Shown piece by piece: positions 1-5,911 of a stretch of 5,911 nucleotides of DNA. The number at the start of each line of letters is the position of its first letter. Within the stretch, counting starts at the first letter, position 1. The stretch comes from Bacteroidota bacterium (GTDB lineage: Bacteria > Bacteroidota > Bacteroidia > Bacteroidales > Marinifilaceae), in the NCBI GenBank assembly GCA_023400335.1, contig JAEXFF010000071.1, positions 1-5,911 of the forward strand. Direction: 5' to 3'. The position numbers and the translations under genes are program-made. The notes below the pieces were generated by a model. The model saw nothing but the letters and a program-made list of their open reading frames with translations. It was not told the DNA's origin and ran no database searches.

Positions 1-441
1 TGCAATGAGCCAGTCAAACTCGATAAAAAACAGATTAAGGAATATACGCTTCAAGCGGTAACAAAAGACCAAGTAACGATTCTTATCGCTGAAGACAACG
101 TCAGCAACTTCAAACTCTTCGAAACGATCCTCAGAAAGGATTACCATATCCTTCACGCGTGGAACGGAGAGGAAGCCGTGGAATTATTTAAGATCCATAA
201 TCCGCATATCGTGTTGATGGATGTAAATATGCCTGTTATGGACGGATATGAAGCAACGGAGGAAATCCGCAAGATTTCGGCCGACGTTCCTATCCTCGCG
301 GTTACAGCCTATGCCTATGCCTCGGACGAACAGCGGATTCTCAGCAAAGGATTCGACGGATACACTGCCAAACCGATTAACCCTACTATACTGCAATCGA
401 AGATCGTCGAATTACTCAGCAAAAAGTTGATACTGCTATAA
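1..441 (+). CDS. C-terminal receiver domain of a probable hybrid sensor histidine kinase (5' end missing)
   Basis: The frame is open from the first base to a TAA at 439-441, giving 146 residues (numbered here from the window edge). Residues 1-24 look like a linker, and residues 25-140 form a complete response-regulator receiver domain. The phosphorylation site is visible: acidic pair E31-D32 in IAEDN, phospho-acceptor D74 in VLMDVNMPVMDG, T102 in AVTAY, and the Y121/K124 pair in GYTAKP, matching CheY D57, T87, Y106 and K109. The domain would accept phosphate from a histidine kinase. No output domain follows, and sequence precedes it without a start codon, so a hybrid kinase with a C-terminal receiver is more likely than a free regulator; the kinase part lies outside the window, so this is inference. 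The protein ends shortly after the last helix (VELLSKKLILL). The stop codon is the first triplet of one arm of an inverted repeat (439-448), so the extreme C-terminus may have been altered by an insertion. The gene uses more C-ending codons than the downstream + strand genes. Confidence 0.9.
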   Translation, partial: CNEPVKLDKKQIKEYTLQAVTKDQVTILIAEDNVSNFKLFETILRKDYHILHAWNGEEAVELFKIHNPHIVLMDVNMPVMDGYEATEEIRKISADVPILAVTAYAYASDEQRILSKGFDGYTAKPINPTILQSKIVELLSKKLILL

Positions 442-525
442 GCAGGCCAGATTTTCGGGAATATATTCTTTTATTCGTCAAATTCAGATGGTATATTTAT
501 ACACTAAGGGTAAATTATCAGCTTC

Positions 526-533
526 TAATTTTG
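526..533 (+). promoter_or_regulatory. Orphan match to the Bacteroidota -7 promoter box
   Basis: TAATTTTG fits TAnnTTTG exactly and is identical to the box ahead of the sirtuin gene. No TTTG -33 element is visible at the usual spacing. A start site near 540 would precede AAGGAGG at 551-557, but the next ATG (592) is followed after one codon by TGA, so no protein is encoded. It could drive a small RNA, be a relic, or be a chance match in AT-rich DNA. Confidence 0.22.
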
Positions 534-615
534 TAACTTACTATTGATTAAAGGAGGAAACAGAGAAAAAGTATCTAAAATTACAGCAGAAATGCGTTGA
601 AACAGAAAATTAAAT

Positions 616-635
616 ATCAATAATGCATTTTTGAT
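616..635. repeat. 20-bp near-perfect palindrome
   Basis: Arms ATCAA (616-620) and TTGAT (631-635) flank a perfect core AATGCATT (622-629). Only one symmetric pair mismatches (T621/T630), and symmetry continues weakly outside. As RNA the loop would be very small and the stem AT-rich, so it is a weak terminator at best. The symmetry would suit a dimeric DNA-binding protein, but no regulated gene lies next to it. Confidence 0.4.
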
Positions 636-1032
636 TTTAAGTCCCCAATATTACATTCACATAGGCTATTTGATGATTTACAAAACACAGAGTCCCCCTG
701 CAGCTAAGTTGTCACCAAATCGTTATGAACAACTTTTCCAATCCATATAAAAACGTGTTATTCAAATAAATACGCAAAATTTTCGATCTTAGGCAAAGAG
801 AAGGATTATTTTCATACCTTTACTTCACTTTCTCCTTTATATTTAATTGTTTTAACAAAGGTTCTTCCGCTAAAATCCCCCCAAAAAACAGGGAACAAAC
901 CACAATATTTTATACCCTTATTTCAAAGTCATGCACTTCCGGCCTGCTTACTATTTACCTGAAACTCTCTGTTGAAAAGTGTCAGAGACAAATTCAGAAT
1001 CACCTAAAACGAGATCCATCTGCCAGAAGCGA

Positions 1033-3510
1033 TTAAAAACTATCCTCCATCTGATTCATCATATTGCTATCTTCCCGTGTTCGTTGCTGATTCCGATTCC
1101 GGGAAAGTTTCATATTTCCGAAGCTGTATGTCAGCGTAAAATTAACAGTACGTCCGGTACGCCAATTTTCTGCATACTGCCTGAAACCGTCTCCGGAAGT
1201 TTCCGTCTTCCATTTCCGGGAATCCAGGATATCCCGCCCACTGATACTCAAACTCAACTTCCGGTCTAAGAAAGCTTTCCGGATTCCGGCATCCAAACGG
1301 TAATTCGCTTTCCGGTATCCCTGAGCAATCAACTGTTTAGAATCATAACTTCCCGTCAATTGTAAGGAAAAAGAAGCCGGAAGTGAAAAATTGGCAATCA
1401 TCTTTGCATTCCAGGAAAAATCCTCATTGGTTTCTCCGGTAACCGGTTTATCAGCTCCCAGGGGAAGGTAGGAAAAGCCATCCAATTTATTATAATAAAG
1501 ATTTACTGTAGTCGTCAGGTCCAGTATCCGTGAGAAATTATTTTTAGCCACAAACTCTGCTCCGGCGGATTGAGACTTGGAGACGTTCTCAAAAGTGGAT
1601 TTCATTACATCTCCTTCCAGATAACGAATTCGCTGTATTACATCATTCGTATTGCGGTAATAAGCAGATGCCGATAACGTATGGTTATCCCAGTTTTTGA
1701 TGTAATTAATTTCAAAAGCATTGGAAAATTCCGGATCCAGATGAGGATTTCCAAAAGAAATATTCGTTGAATCGGTAATATTAACAAAAGGATTCAGCTG
1801 ATGTCCCCAAGGACGGGAAATCCTACGTGTATAATTGACTTGCAACTCATGCCCGGCCGGCAACTCATAGGACAAAAACACACTTGGGAAAAGACTGAAA
1901 TAATCATCTTTATAAGCTGGAACCTCCCCTTTTTTCTGTTCATACGCAAGTGATTTGGTATTGGTATGAGAATATTCTCCCCGTATACCCGCCTGAAATC
2001 CGAACTTATTGATCCGGCCCGCATAATTGACATAAGCTGCCTGAATATCCTGATCATAATAAAAACGGTTGAAAAGTGCCTTATCCGCACTAGCCTCTTC
2101 TGCTGTCTCTCCGGAATACGTTTCTACAGGACTGTTCTGATGAGAAAATGTAGCTTTATAACCCGCTTCCAATTTATTGCTTTCACTAAAAGCATTCACA
2201 TAATCAGCCTGCAATTCCCAGCTAGTCGACCGTACATCGCTTTCCTGACGTTGATAGGAACGAACTTCCCGGTCATTTTCATAAAGGGAAGTCTGGGAAT
2301 AAATACTATTCCCGTCCATATTCCAAGGATTCCAGGAAGCTGTTATATCCAGATTACTCGTTTTACTGAAATCATGTTTATATCCTAACTCCAGGTTTCC
2401 CCCCCGCATTTTGTTTTTAGAATCAGAAGCCCTCAGACTGGTTATAAATGAACCCGGTATATTACTTTCGTAATCGATCAGTCCTTTCTGTTTCCGGTTC
2501 CCAAATATCCCGAAAGCGGCCAGATTTAAATGATCCCGGGAGGTGAGGTGATAAGTGCCCCCTGCCCTCAGAAATACCGGTCCCCCATGTCCGTCATTAT
2601 CCGACGTCTGATTCAAATAAGACACCGGATTACCTGTTTCGTCCAGGTTTGTCCGATTTGAAATACCGCCTCCATCTGATATTCTCTTCCGGTATCCCAG
2701 ATTAAAATAAGCATCCACTTTCCCGCTATTGTAATTTATATTTCCGCTCGTATTCCATCCTCCCCGGGTATCTACCCCTGCTTGTACACTTCCGTAATAA
2801 CCGGCTTTCCGGTTTTCTTTTAAAACGATATTGATGATACCGGAAGTTCCTTCCGGACTGTATTTTGCAGAAGGGTTCGTAATTACTTCAATGCGTTCAA
2901 TACTTTCCGCCGGCATCTGCTCCAAGATCTGAGCCCGGTTATCGGCAGATAAACCGGAAGCTTTTCCATTGATCCATACCGTCACACTGGAACTTCCCCT
3001 CAGAGAAACTTCTCCGTCATTGTCAACATCTACAGAAGGGATATTACTCAGGACATCGCTTGCTGTCCCTCCGGTAGAAGAAATATTCTCATCTACATTA
3101 AAAACTTTTTTATCGATCTCAAACTTCATCTGCGAGCGCTGACCCGTCACTTTTACTTCTCCCAGCATCTGAGAATCTTCCTCCAAAGGAATAATCCGGA
3201 AATTGATATTCTGATCGGGAGAAGCAATGGTAAAGTTCTTCTCAAACGTCCGGTAACCGATAAAAGAGATACTAAGTACATAATCGCCCGCTTCTAATTT
3301 ACCCAATTGAAAAACGCCCTGATTATCTGTCACAGCTCCTGTTAAAGGCACTGTAGACCCGTCTTTTCTGACACTCACATTTACAAACTGCATCGCTTCT
3401 CTGGTCTTGGCATCGATTACTTTTCCTTTAACCGTTTCCAATTGCCCCAATACAGCAAAACCAGGCATCGCTAAGGATAAAAACAAAACAACTAAAACTA
3501 AATTTCTCAT
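1033..3510 (-). CDS. TonB-dependent-type outer membrane beta-barrel receptor
   Basis: This is an 825-residue outer membrane protein. Residues 1-22 are a signal peptide: MRN, a hydrophobic stretch, then cleavage probably near FAVLG-Q. Residues 27-109 form a carboxypeptidase-regulatory-like beta-sandwich (VKGKVIDA, then TDNQGVFQL and ISFIGY). LGEVKVTGQ (116-124) sits where a TonB-box-like segment is expected. The plug follows at about 125-235 with strong signatures: DKKVFNV, ASDVLSNIPSV, DGEVSLRG, VWINGK, IERIEVITNPSAKYSPEGTSGIINI. The remainder is a beta-barrel of alternating aromatic and polar strands ending at VNFTLTYSF (to 797), then a charged 27-residue tail ending in F825. This architecture fits the Bacteroidota outer membrane beta-barrel family (PF14905 type) rather than classical SusC, and no SusD-like lipoprotein gene is nearby, so a polysaccharide role is not supported. 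The ligand is unknown. The start at 3510 is chosen because it begins the signal peptide. The A-rich leader lacks a Shine-Dalgarno site. Confidence 0.93.
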   Translation of the reverse strand: MRNLVLVVLFLSLAMPGFAVLGQLETVKGKVIDAKTREAMQFVNVSVRKDGSTVPLTGAVTDNQGVFQLGKLEAGDYVLSISFIGYRTFEKNFTIASPDQNINFRIIPLEEDSQMLGEVKVTGQRSQMKFEIDKKVFNVDENISSTGGTASDVLSNIPSVDVDNDGEVSLRGSSSVTVWINGKASGLSADNRAQILEQMPAESIERIEVITNPSAKYSPEGTSGIINIVLKENRKAGYYGSVQAGVDTRGGWNTSGNINYNSGKVDAYFNLGYRKRISDGGGISNRTNLDETGNPVSYLNQTSDNDGHGGPVFLRAGGTYHLTSRDHLNLAAFGIFGNRKQKGLIDYESNIPGSFITSLRASDSKNKMRGGNLELGYKHDFSKTSNLDITASWNPWNMDGNSIYSQTSLYENDREVRSYQRQESDVRSTSWELQADYVNAFSESNKLEAGYKATFSHQNSPVETYSGETAEEASADKALFNRFYYDQDIQAAYVNYAGRINKFGFQAGIRGEYSHTNTKSLAYEQKKGEVPAYKDDYFSLFPSVFLSYELPAGHELQVNYTRRISRPWGHQLNPFVNITDSTNISFGNPHLDPEFSNAFEINYIKNWDNHTLSASAYYRNTNDVIQRIRYLEGDVMKSTFENVSKSQSAGAEFVAKNNFSRILDLTTTVNLYYNKLDGFSYLPLGADKPVTGETNEDFSWNAKMIANFSLPASFSLQLTGSYDSKQLIAQGYRKANYRLDAGIRKAFLDRKLSLSISGRDILDSRKWKTETSGDGFRQYAENWRTGRTVNFTLTYSFGNMKLSRNRNQQRTREDSNMMNQMEDSF

Positions 3511-3532
3511 TTTACTCTTTTACTTATTATCT

Positions 3533-3544
3533 TCCCTTTCGGGA
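3533..3544 (-). promoter_or_regulatory. Small hairpin in the receptor mRNA leader
   Basis: Read on the minus strand, TCCC-GAAA-GGGA forms a 4-bp stem closed by a GNRA-type tetraloop, ending 22 bases before the ATG of the receptor gene. It could influence translation initiation. A 4-bp stem is short and may be chance. Confidence 0.2.
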
Positions 3545-3683
3545 GATTCTCCTACATTTCAACAGAACCATTTCTATGACTCTTTTTATCTCCAAAGGTT
3601 TAGTTCTTCAGGAGTTTTCTTTTATTAAAATTCGGTTAATTTTTTCTTAATGCTTTCCAGCAGTATCTCTTTATTTGAAACGG

Positions 3684-3691
3684 CAAAGATA
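3684..3691 (-). promoter_or_regulatory. Promoter (-7 box) of the outer membrane receptor gene
   Basis: The minus strand reads TATCTTTG followed by CCG, an exact TAnnTTTG match of the kind used by the Bacteroidota primary sigma factor. A degenerate -33 element, TTTA, lies 22 bases upstream (3714-3717). Transcription would begin near 3676, leaving a leader of about 165 bases before the receptor ATG. Confidence 0.5.
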
Positions 3692-3739
3692 ACCTATTCT
3701 TCAGAGATTAAATTAAATCACAAGCAATTCTTATTCCGG

Positions 3740-4012
3740 CTATCCTTTTAAAATATCTTCATAAACATTCGTCTCTTTCCAGCACGGATTATAAGCGCGG
3801 ATAACAGCTTCCGTACCTGCCATCAAGCGTTTGACCTCTTTTTTTGGTTTACGTCACCCCGGACAATTTTCAAACGGTCTGTCTTTTATATTTTCTCGGA
3901 ATACCGGACAATGGCCCTCCTTCCCTCTCTTCTTTCCCATGCTTCTTTCAACAGAGCTGACCCGGCAAATCCACAGGCTCTGATATGGACAATTTTCCTC
4001 ATAAAATTCTTT
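3740..4012 (-). pseudogene. Broken small cysteine-rich reading frame (possible pseudogene)
   Basis: One minus-strand frame is open from just after a TAA (4015-4013) down to a TAG (3742-3740), apart from a single TGA at 3856-3854. The first part has 52 codons: KEFYEENCPYQSLWIC (4012-3965), then RVSSVERS, then MGKKRGKEGHCPVF from the only ATG (3940), ending FENCPG. After the TGA come 37 codons, RKPKKEVKRLMAGTEAVIR then AYNPCWKETNVYEDILKG. Cysteines occur as NCP, WIC, HCP, NCP and NPCW, a spacing that suggests a metal- or disulfide-binding fold. I do not recognise the family. No good start codon precedes KEFYEEN, so the 5' end also seems missing or the true start is the internal ATG. The simplest reading is a decayed gene with a nonsense mutation (TGG to TGA would restore CPGWRK). 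Alternatives are two short peptides or chance. A + strand frame starting at 3911 overlaps it in the same codon register and looks like its antisense shadow. Confidence 0.33.
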
Positions 4013-4098
4013 TTACCAACATTTTACGTAAAAAGAAGAGAGAAGTTATGTTACCCTTTCAATTTCACTATCCTCCTAGGAATATCCTTTATTTTTAC

Positions 4099-4106
4099 TA
4101 ATTTTG
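4099..4106 (+). promoter_or_regulatory. Promoter (-7 box) of the sirtuin gene
   Basis: TAATTTTG matches TAnnTTTG exactly and ends 21 bases before the ATG at 4128. A start site near 4112 would give a leader of only about 15 bases, containing AAAGGT (4115-4120) as a weak ribosome site. No clear TTTG -33 element is present at 17-23 bases upstream. It probably drives the sirtuin and the downstream methyltransferase. Confidence 0.45.
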
Positions 4107-4127
4107 TAAGGTCTAAAGGTAAGAATT

Positions 4128-4820
4128 ATGATGAAACTGATTATTTTAACCGGAGCCGGCATGAGTGCAGAAAGTGGTATTAAGACTTTCCGGGACAGCG
4201 ATGGTTTATGGGAAAACTACCGAATCGAAGATGTCTGTACCCCGGAAGCATTGGAAAGAAATCCGGAATTGGTAAATCAATTCTACAACGAAAGAAGAAA
4301 ACAGCTCTATGCCGCACAGCCCAATAAAGGACATACGGGATTGGCAGAACTGGAAAAATACTTCGATATCCGAATTATTACTCAGAATATTGACGATTTA
4401 CACGAAAGAGCCGGTAGCAGTAAAGTATTGCATTTGCATGGGGAACTAAAAAAAGTAAGAAGCAGCAAAAACCCGGATCTGATATACGATCTGGAAGGCT
4501 GGGAATTAAAACCGGGCAGTCGGGGTGAAGACGGTTCTCTTTTACGCCCGCACGTAGTATTTTTCGGAGAAGCCGTTCCCCATATCGAACCTGCCATACA
4601 ACTTGTAAAACAAGCAGATGTATTTGTTATTATCGGGACTTCTCTTGCTGTCTATCCGGCAGCCAGCCTTTTGAATTATGTTCCGGAAAATATTCCTATT
4701 TTCGTAATCGACCCTAAAATACCGCAACAAGCAAGGAATTATAAATTTCATTTAATTGAAAAAGGAGCTTCTGAGGGCGTCGCTGAATTACAGAGAATTT
4801 TATTAGCTGAAACGTTCTGA
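4128..4820 (+). CDS. cobB: NAD-dependent protein deacylase, CobB-like sirtuin without zinc cysteines
   Basis: This 230-residue sirtuin removes acyl groups from lysine using NAD+, producing nicotinamide and O-acyl-ADP-ribose in the cytoplasm. The Rossmann and catalytic motifs are intact: TGAGMSAESGI (8-18), TFRDSDGLW (20-28), TQNIDDLHERAG (85-96), catalytic H104 in HLHGEL, LRPHVVFFGE (139-148) and GTSLAVYPAAS (170-180). FYNERR (52-57) supplies Y53 and R56, the pair that in SIRT5 and E. coli CobB binds succinyl or malonyl groups, so desuccinylase or demalonylase activity is plausible. The oddity is the zinc module: the only cysteine is C37, and where the first CxxC usually follows HGEL the sequence is KKVRSSKNPD; the module is also short. 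The family assignment rests on motifs and overall similarity to CobB. A second ATG at 4131 is an equally possible start, removing one residue. The gene lies 32 bases before the methyltransferase gene on the same strand. Confidence 0.93.
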   Translation: MMKLIILTGAGMSAESGIKTFRDSDGLWENYRIEDVCTPEALERNPELVNQFYNERRKQLYAAQPNKGHTGLAELEKYFDIRIITQNIDDLHERAGSSKVLHLHGELKKVRSSKNPDLIYDLEGWELKPGSRGEDGSLLRPHVVFFGEAVPHIEPAIQLVKQADVFVIIGTSLAVYPAASLLNYVPENIPIFVIDPKIPQQARNYKFHLIEKGASEGVAELQRILLAETF

Positions 4821-4852
4821 ATACCATAATATTAAAATTTTATCATTGTTTC

Positions 4853-5911
4853 ATGGGAAGAGGGAAAAAACCATTACTGGAAAACGTAGAAATCCGGAAA
4901 ATTGCAGCAGAAGGCAAATCCATTGCTTATATAGATGAAAAAGTCTTATTTGTCCCCAATACTGTCCCAGGCGATATTGTAGACGTACAAGTAACCCGGA
5001 AACGCAAAAGCTTCCTCGAAGGTTTTATCGTAAAAACCCATAAGTTATCGGAATGGAGAACCCCGCCATTCTGTTCACATTTTGGAGTCTGCGGAGGATG
5101 TAAATGGCAGAATTTACCCTATGAAAAACAAACCGAATTTAAACAACAGGAAATAATTGATAATTTACAACGGATCGGGAAAGTACAATTACAAAACATT
5201 TATCCCATTATCGGTTCTGAAAAAACCCGGGAATACCGCAACAAACTGGAATTTACTTTCAGTAACAAACGTTTTCTGACCCGGGAAGAAATCGGAGAAG
5301 ATATTTCGATTGAGCGTACTCCTGCGATAGGATTCCATGTCCCCGGCCTATTTGATAAAGTCGTAGACATAGAAAATTGTCATTTACAGGGATACCCTTC
5401 CAATGAAATCCGGAATTTTATCCGGCAATATGCATTGGAAAATGGCCTTTCATTTTTCGACTTACGTAACCAAAACGGATTACTGCGGAATTTAATCATC
5501 CGTACAGCTTCCACTGGAGAAATCATGGTCATTTTAGCTTTCTTTTACGAAGAACGGGAAAAAAGGGAGAATTTATTAAATGCCTTAATCCGGGAATTTC
5601 CCCAGATCACCTCCCTGATGTACGTTATCAACGGAAAAGCCAATGATACTTTAACCGACCAGGAAATTATCTGTTATAGCGGGAAAGATCACATTTTTGA
5701 AGAAATGGAAGGGTTAAAATTTAAAATCGGACCGAAATCTTTTTATCAAACCAACTCTGCACAAGCTTATCAGCTCTATAAACGAACCCGCGAACTGTCA
5801 GGACTGACAGGAAAAGAAGTTGTATATGATTTATATACGGGGACGGGAACGATTGCCAATTTTGTCGCACAACAGGCAGCCCGGGTTATCGGTATTGAAT
5901 ATATCCCGGAA
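4853..5911 (+). CDS. rlmD: 23S rRNA (uracil-C5)-methyltransferase, RlmD/RumA family (3' end missing)
   Basis: The frame is open from ATG 4853 to the window end, giving 353 residues. The enzyme transfers a methyl group from S-adenosylmethionine to C5 of a uridine in 23S rRNA (U1939 for E. coli RlmD). An N-terminal TRAM-type RNA-binding domain covers about residues 5-65 (GKSIAYIDEKVLFVPNTVPGD). C74, C80, C83 and C176 match the four-cysteine iron-sulfur cluster site of this family (CSHFGVCGGC and ENCH). The methyltransferase domain starts with FYQTNSAQAYQLY (297-309), and motif I is DLYTGTGTIA (326-335), then GIEYIPE at the edge. The catalytic cysteine and base lie beyond the window; the family is usually around 430-480 residues. 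Paralogues with other uridine targets (RlmC, TrmA) exist; the TRAM domain plus iron-sulfur cysteines favour RlmD, but target choice cannot be fixed here. No in-frame ATG occurs upstream of 4853 in the gap. It is probably transcribed with the sirtuin; TATCATTG (4841-4848) is only a one-mismatch promoter-like box. Confidence 0.92.
   Translation, partial: MGRGKKPLLENVEIRKIAAEGKSIAYIDEKVLFVPNTVPGDIVDVQVTRKRKSFLEGFIVKTHKLSEWRTPPFCSHFGVCGGCKWQNLPYEKQTEFKQQEIIDNLQRIGKVQLQNIYPIIGSEKTREYRNKLEFTFSNKRFLTREEIGEDISIERTPAIGFHVPGLFDKVVDIENCHLQGYPSNEIRNFIRQYALENGLSFFDLRNQNGLLRNLIIRTASTGEIMVILAFFYEEREKRENLLNALIREFPQITSLMYVINGKANDTLTDQEIICYSGKDHIFEEMEGLKFKIGPKSFYQTNSAQAYQLYKRTRELSGLTGKEVVYDLYTGTGTIANFVAQQAARVIGIEYIPE

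Larger units (their letters stand above)
439..950. repeat. Perfect 10-bp inverted repeat bounding a 512-bp segment
   Basis: TAAGCAGGCC at 439-448 is the exact reverse complement of GGCCTGCTTA at 941-950. The three bases just outside each arm are CTA (436-438 and 951-953), as in a short target duplication. Together these resemble the ends of a small non-autonomous mobile element. The interior has no intact transposase, and the match stops after 10 bases, so coincidence is a real possibility. The left arm contains the stop codon of the preceding signalling gene. Confidence 0.25.
442..1032. other. Gene-free region between two convergent genes
   Basis: No intact gene is supportable here. The region is AT-rich and lies between the ends of the receiver-domain gene (+) and the receptor gene (-), so transcription terminators are expected, but I see no strong GC-rich hairpin with a T run. 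A weak candidate is TCTCTG (966-971) pairing with CAGAGA (983-988) across an 11-base loop, without a T run. Other contents are the palindrome at 616-635, the promoter-like TAATTTTG at 526-533, the run AAGGAGG at 551-557 with no usable start codon behind it, and adjacent C6 and A6 runs at 877-888. On the minus strand, short open frames (922-812 and 805-758) read like pieces of coding sequence in different frames, which may be a decayed gene or element. Confidence 0.6.
3511..4127. other. Divergent intergenic region between receptor and sirtuin genes
   Basis: At 617 bases, this gap is longer than two divergent promoters need. From the receptor side it holds an approximately 165-base untranslated leader (3511 to about 3676), the receptor promoter (3684-3691), a broken cysteine-rich minus-strand frame (3740-4012) and the sirtuin promoter (4099-4106). 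The 3770-3970 part is visibly richer in G and C than the flanking AT-rich DNA, as expected if it was once coding. Confidence 0.6.

Noticed and set aside
792..818. A tiny minus-strand frame, MKIILLFA (816-790), behind an AAAGGAGAAAG sequence.
   Set aside because: It is only eight residues and sits in DNA whose other frames look like decayed coding sequence, so the purine-rich run is probably codons rather than a ribosome site.
979..1269. A 96-residue + strand open frame running antisense into the receptor gene.
   Set aside because: It overlaps the well-supported receptor barrel coding sequence and has no domain features or start signals.
1966..2388. A 140-residue + strand open frame.
   Set aside because: It lies wholly antisense to the receptor gene and its composition follows from the receptor codons.
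1033..3510. The receptor as a SusC-type glycan importer.
   Set aside because: No SusD-like gene adjoins it, the plug lacks the usual SusC signature, and the motifs fit the other outer membrane barrel family.
3854..3856. The in-frame TGA as a selenocysteine codon, with GAGGTC about 15 bases downstream recalling the GGTC-type loop of bacterial insertion elements.
   Set aside because: The flanking bases form only a very weak stem (CCA and AAG pairing with CTT and TGG around internal loops), no family supports a selenocysteine there, and no selenoprotein machinery is in view. A nonsense mutation is simpler.
3911..4002. A 38-residue minus-strand frame (4002-3886) beginning MRKIVHIRACGFAG.
   Set aside because: It has a start codon but is short, lacks a ribosome site, and overlaps the longer cysteine-rich frame, which has the more protein-like composition.
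3911..4183. A 90-residue + strand open frame with hydrophobic stretches.
   Set aside because: It overlaps the sirtuin start in another frame, runs through the sirtuin promoter, resembles nothing I know, and looks like an antisense shadow of the broken cysteine-rich frame.

Overview
The window looks like ordinary chromosome from a member of the Bacteroidota, probably order Bacteroidales. The evidence is the set of gene families (a hybrid sensor kinase ending in a receiver domain, and a TonB-dependent-type outer membrane barrel with an N-terminal carboxypeptidase-regulatory-like domain), matches to the Bacteroidota -7 promoter element TAnnTTTG ahead of two genes, and starts without strong Shine-Dalgarno sequences. 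I cannot place the genus from this sequence.

Layout: positions 1-441 (+) are the 3' end of a signalling protein with an intact receiver domain. About 590 bases follow with no intact gene, lying between two convergent genes. This stretch holds a near-perfect palindrome, an orphan promoter-like box and purine-rich ribosome-site-like sequence, and short open frames on the minus strand that shift frame. A perfect 10-bp inverted repeat, with CTA immediately outside each arm, spans 439-950. Positions 1033-3510 (-) encode an 825-residue outer membrane beta-barrel receptor. A 617-base divergent region (3511-4127) carries the receptor promoter, a small cysteine-rich minus-strand reading frame broken by one TGA, and the sirtuin promoter. 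Positions 4128-4820 (+) encode a CobB-like sirtuin that lacks the usual zinc cysteines. Positions 4853-5911 (+) are the first 353 residues of an RlmD/RumA-type rRNA uracil-5 methyltransferase, cut by the window end.

The sirtuin and methyltransferase are 32 bases apart on the same strand and are probably co-transcribed. The receptor stands alone, with no SusD-like partner in view. The signalling gene belongs to a different unit and has no visible functional link to the others. I do not see a convincing new multi-gene system. The points most worth checking are the stop-interrupted cysteine-rich frame, the cysteine-poor sirtuin, and the inverted repeat whose left arm supplies the stop codon of the signalling gene.
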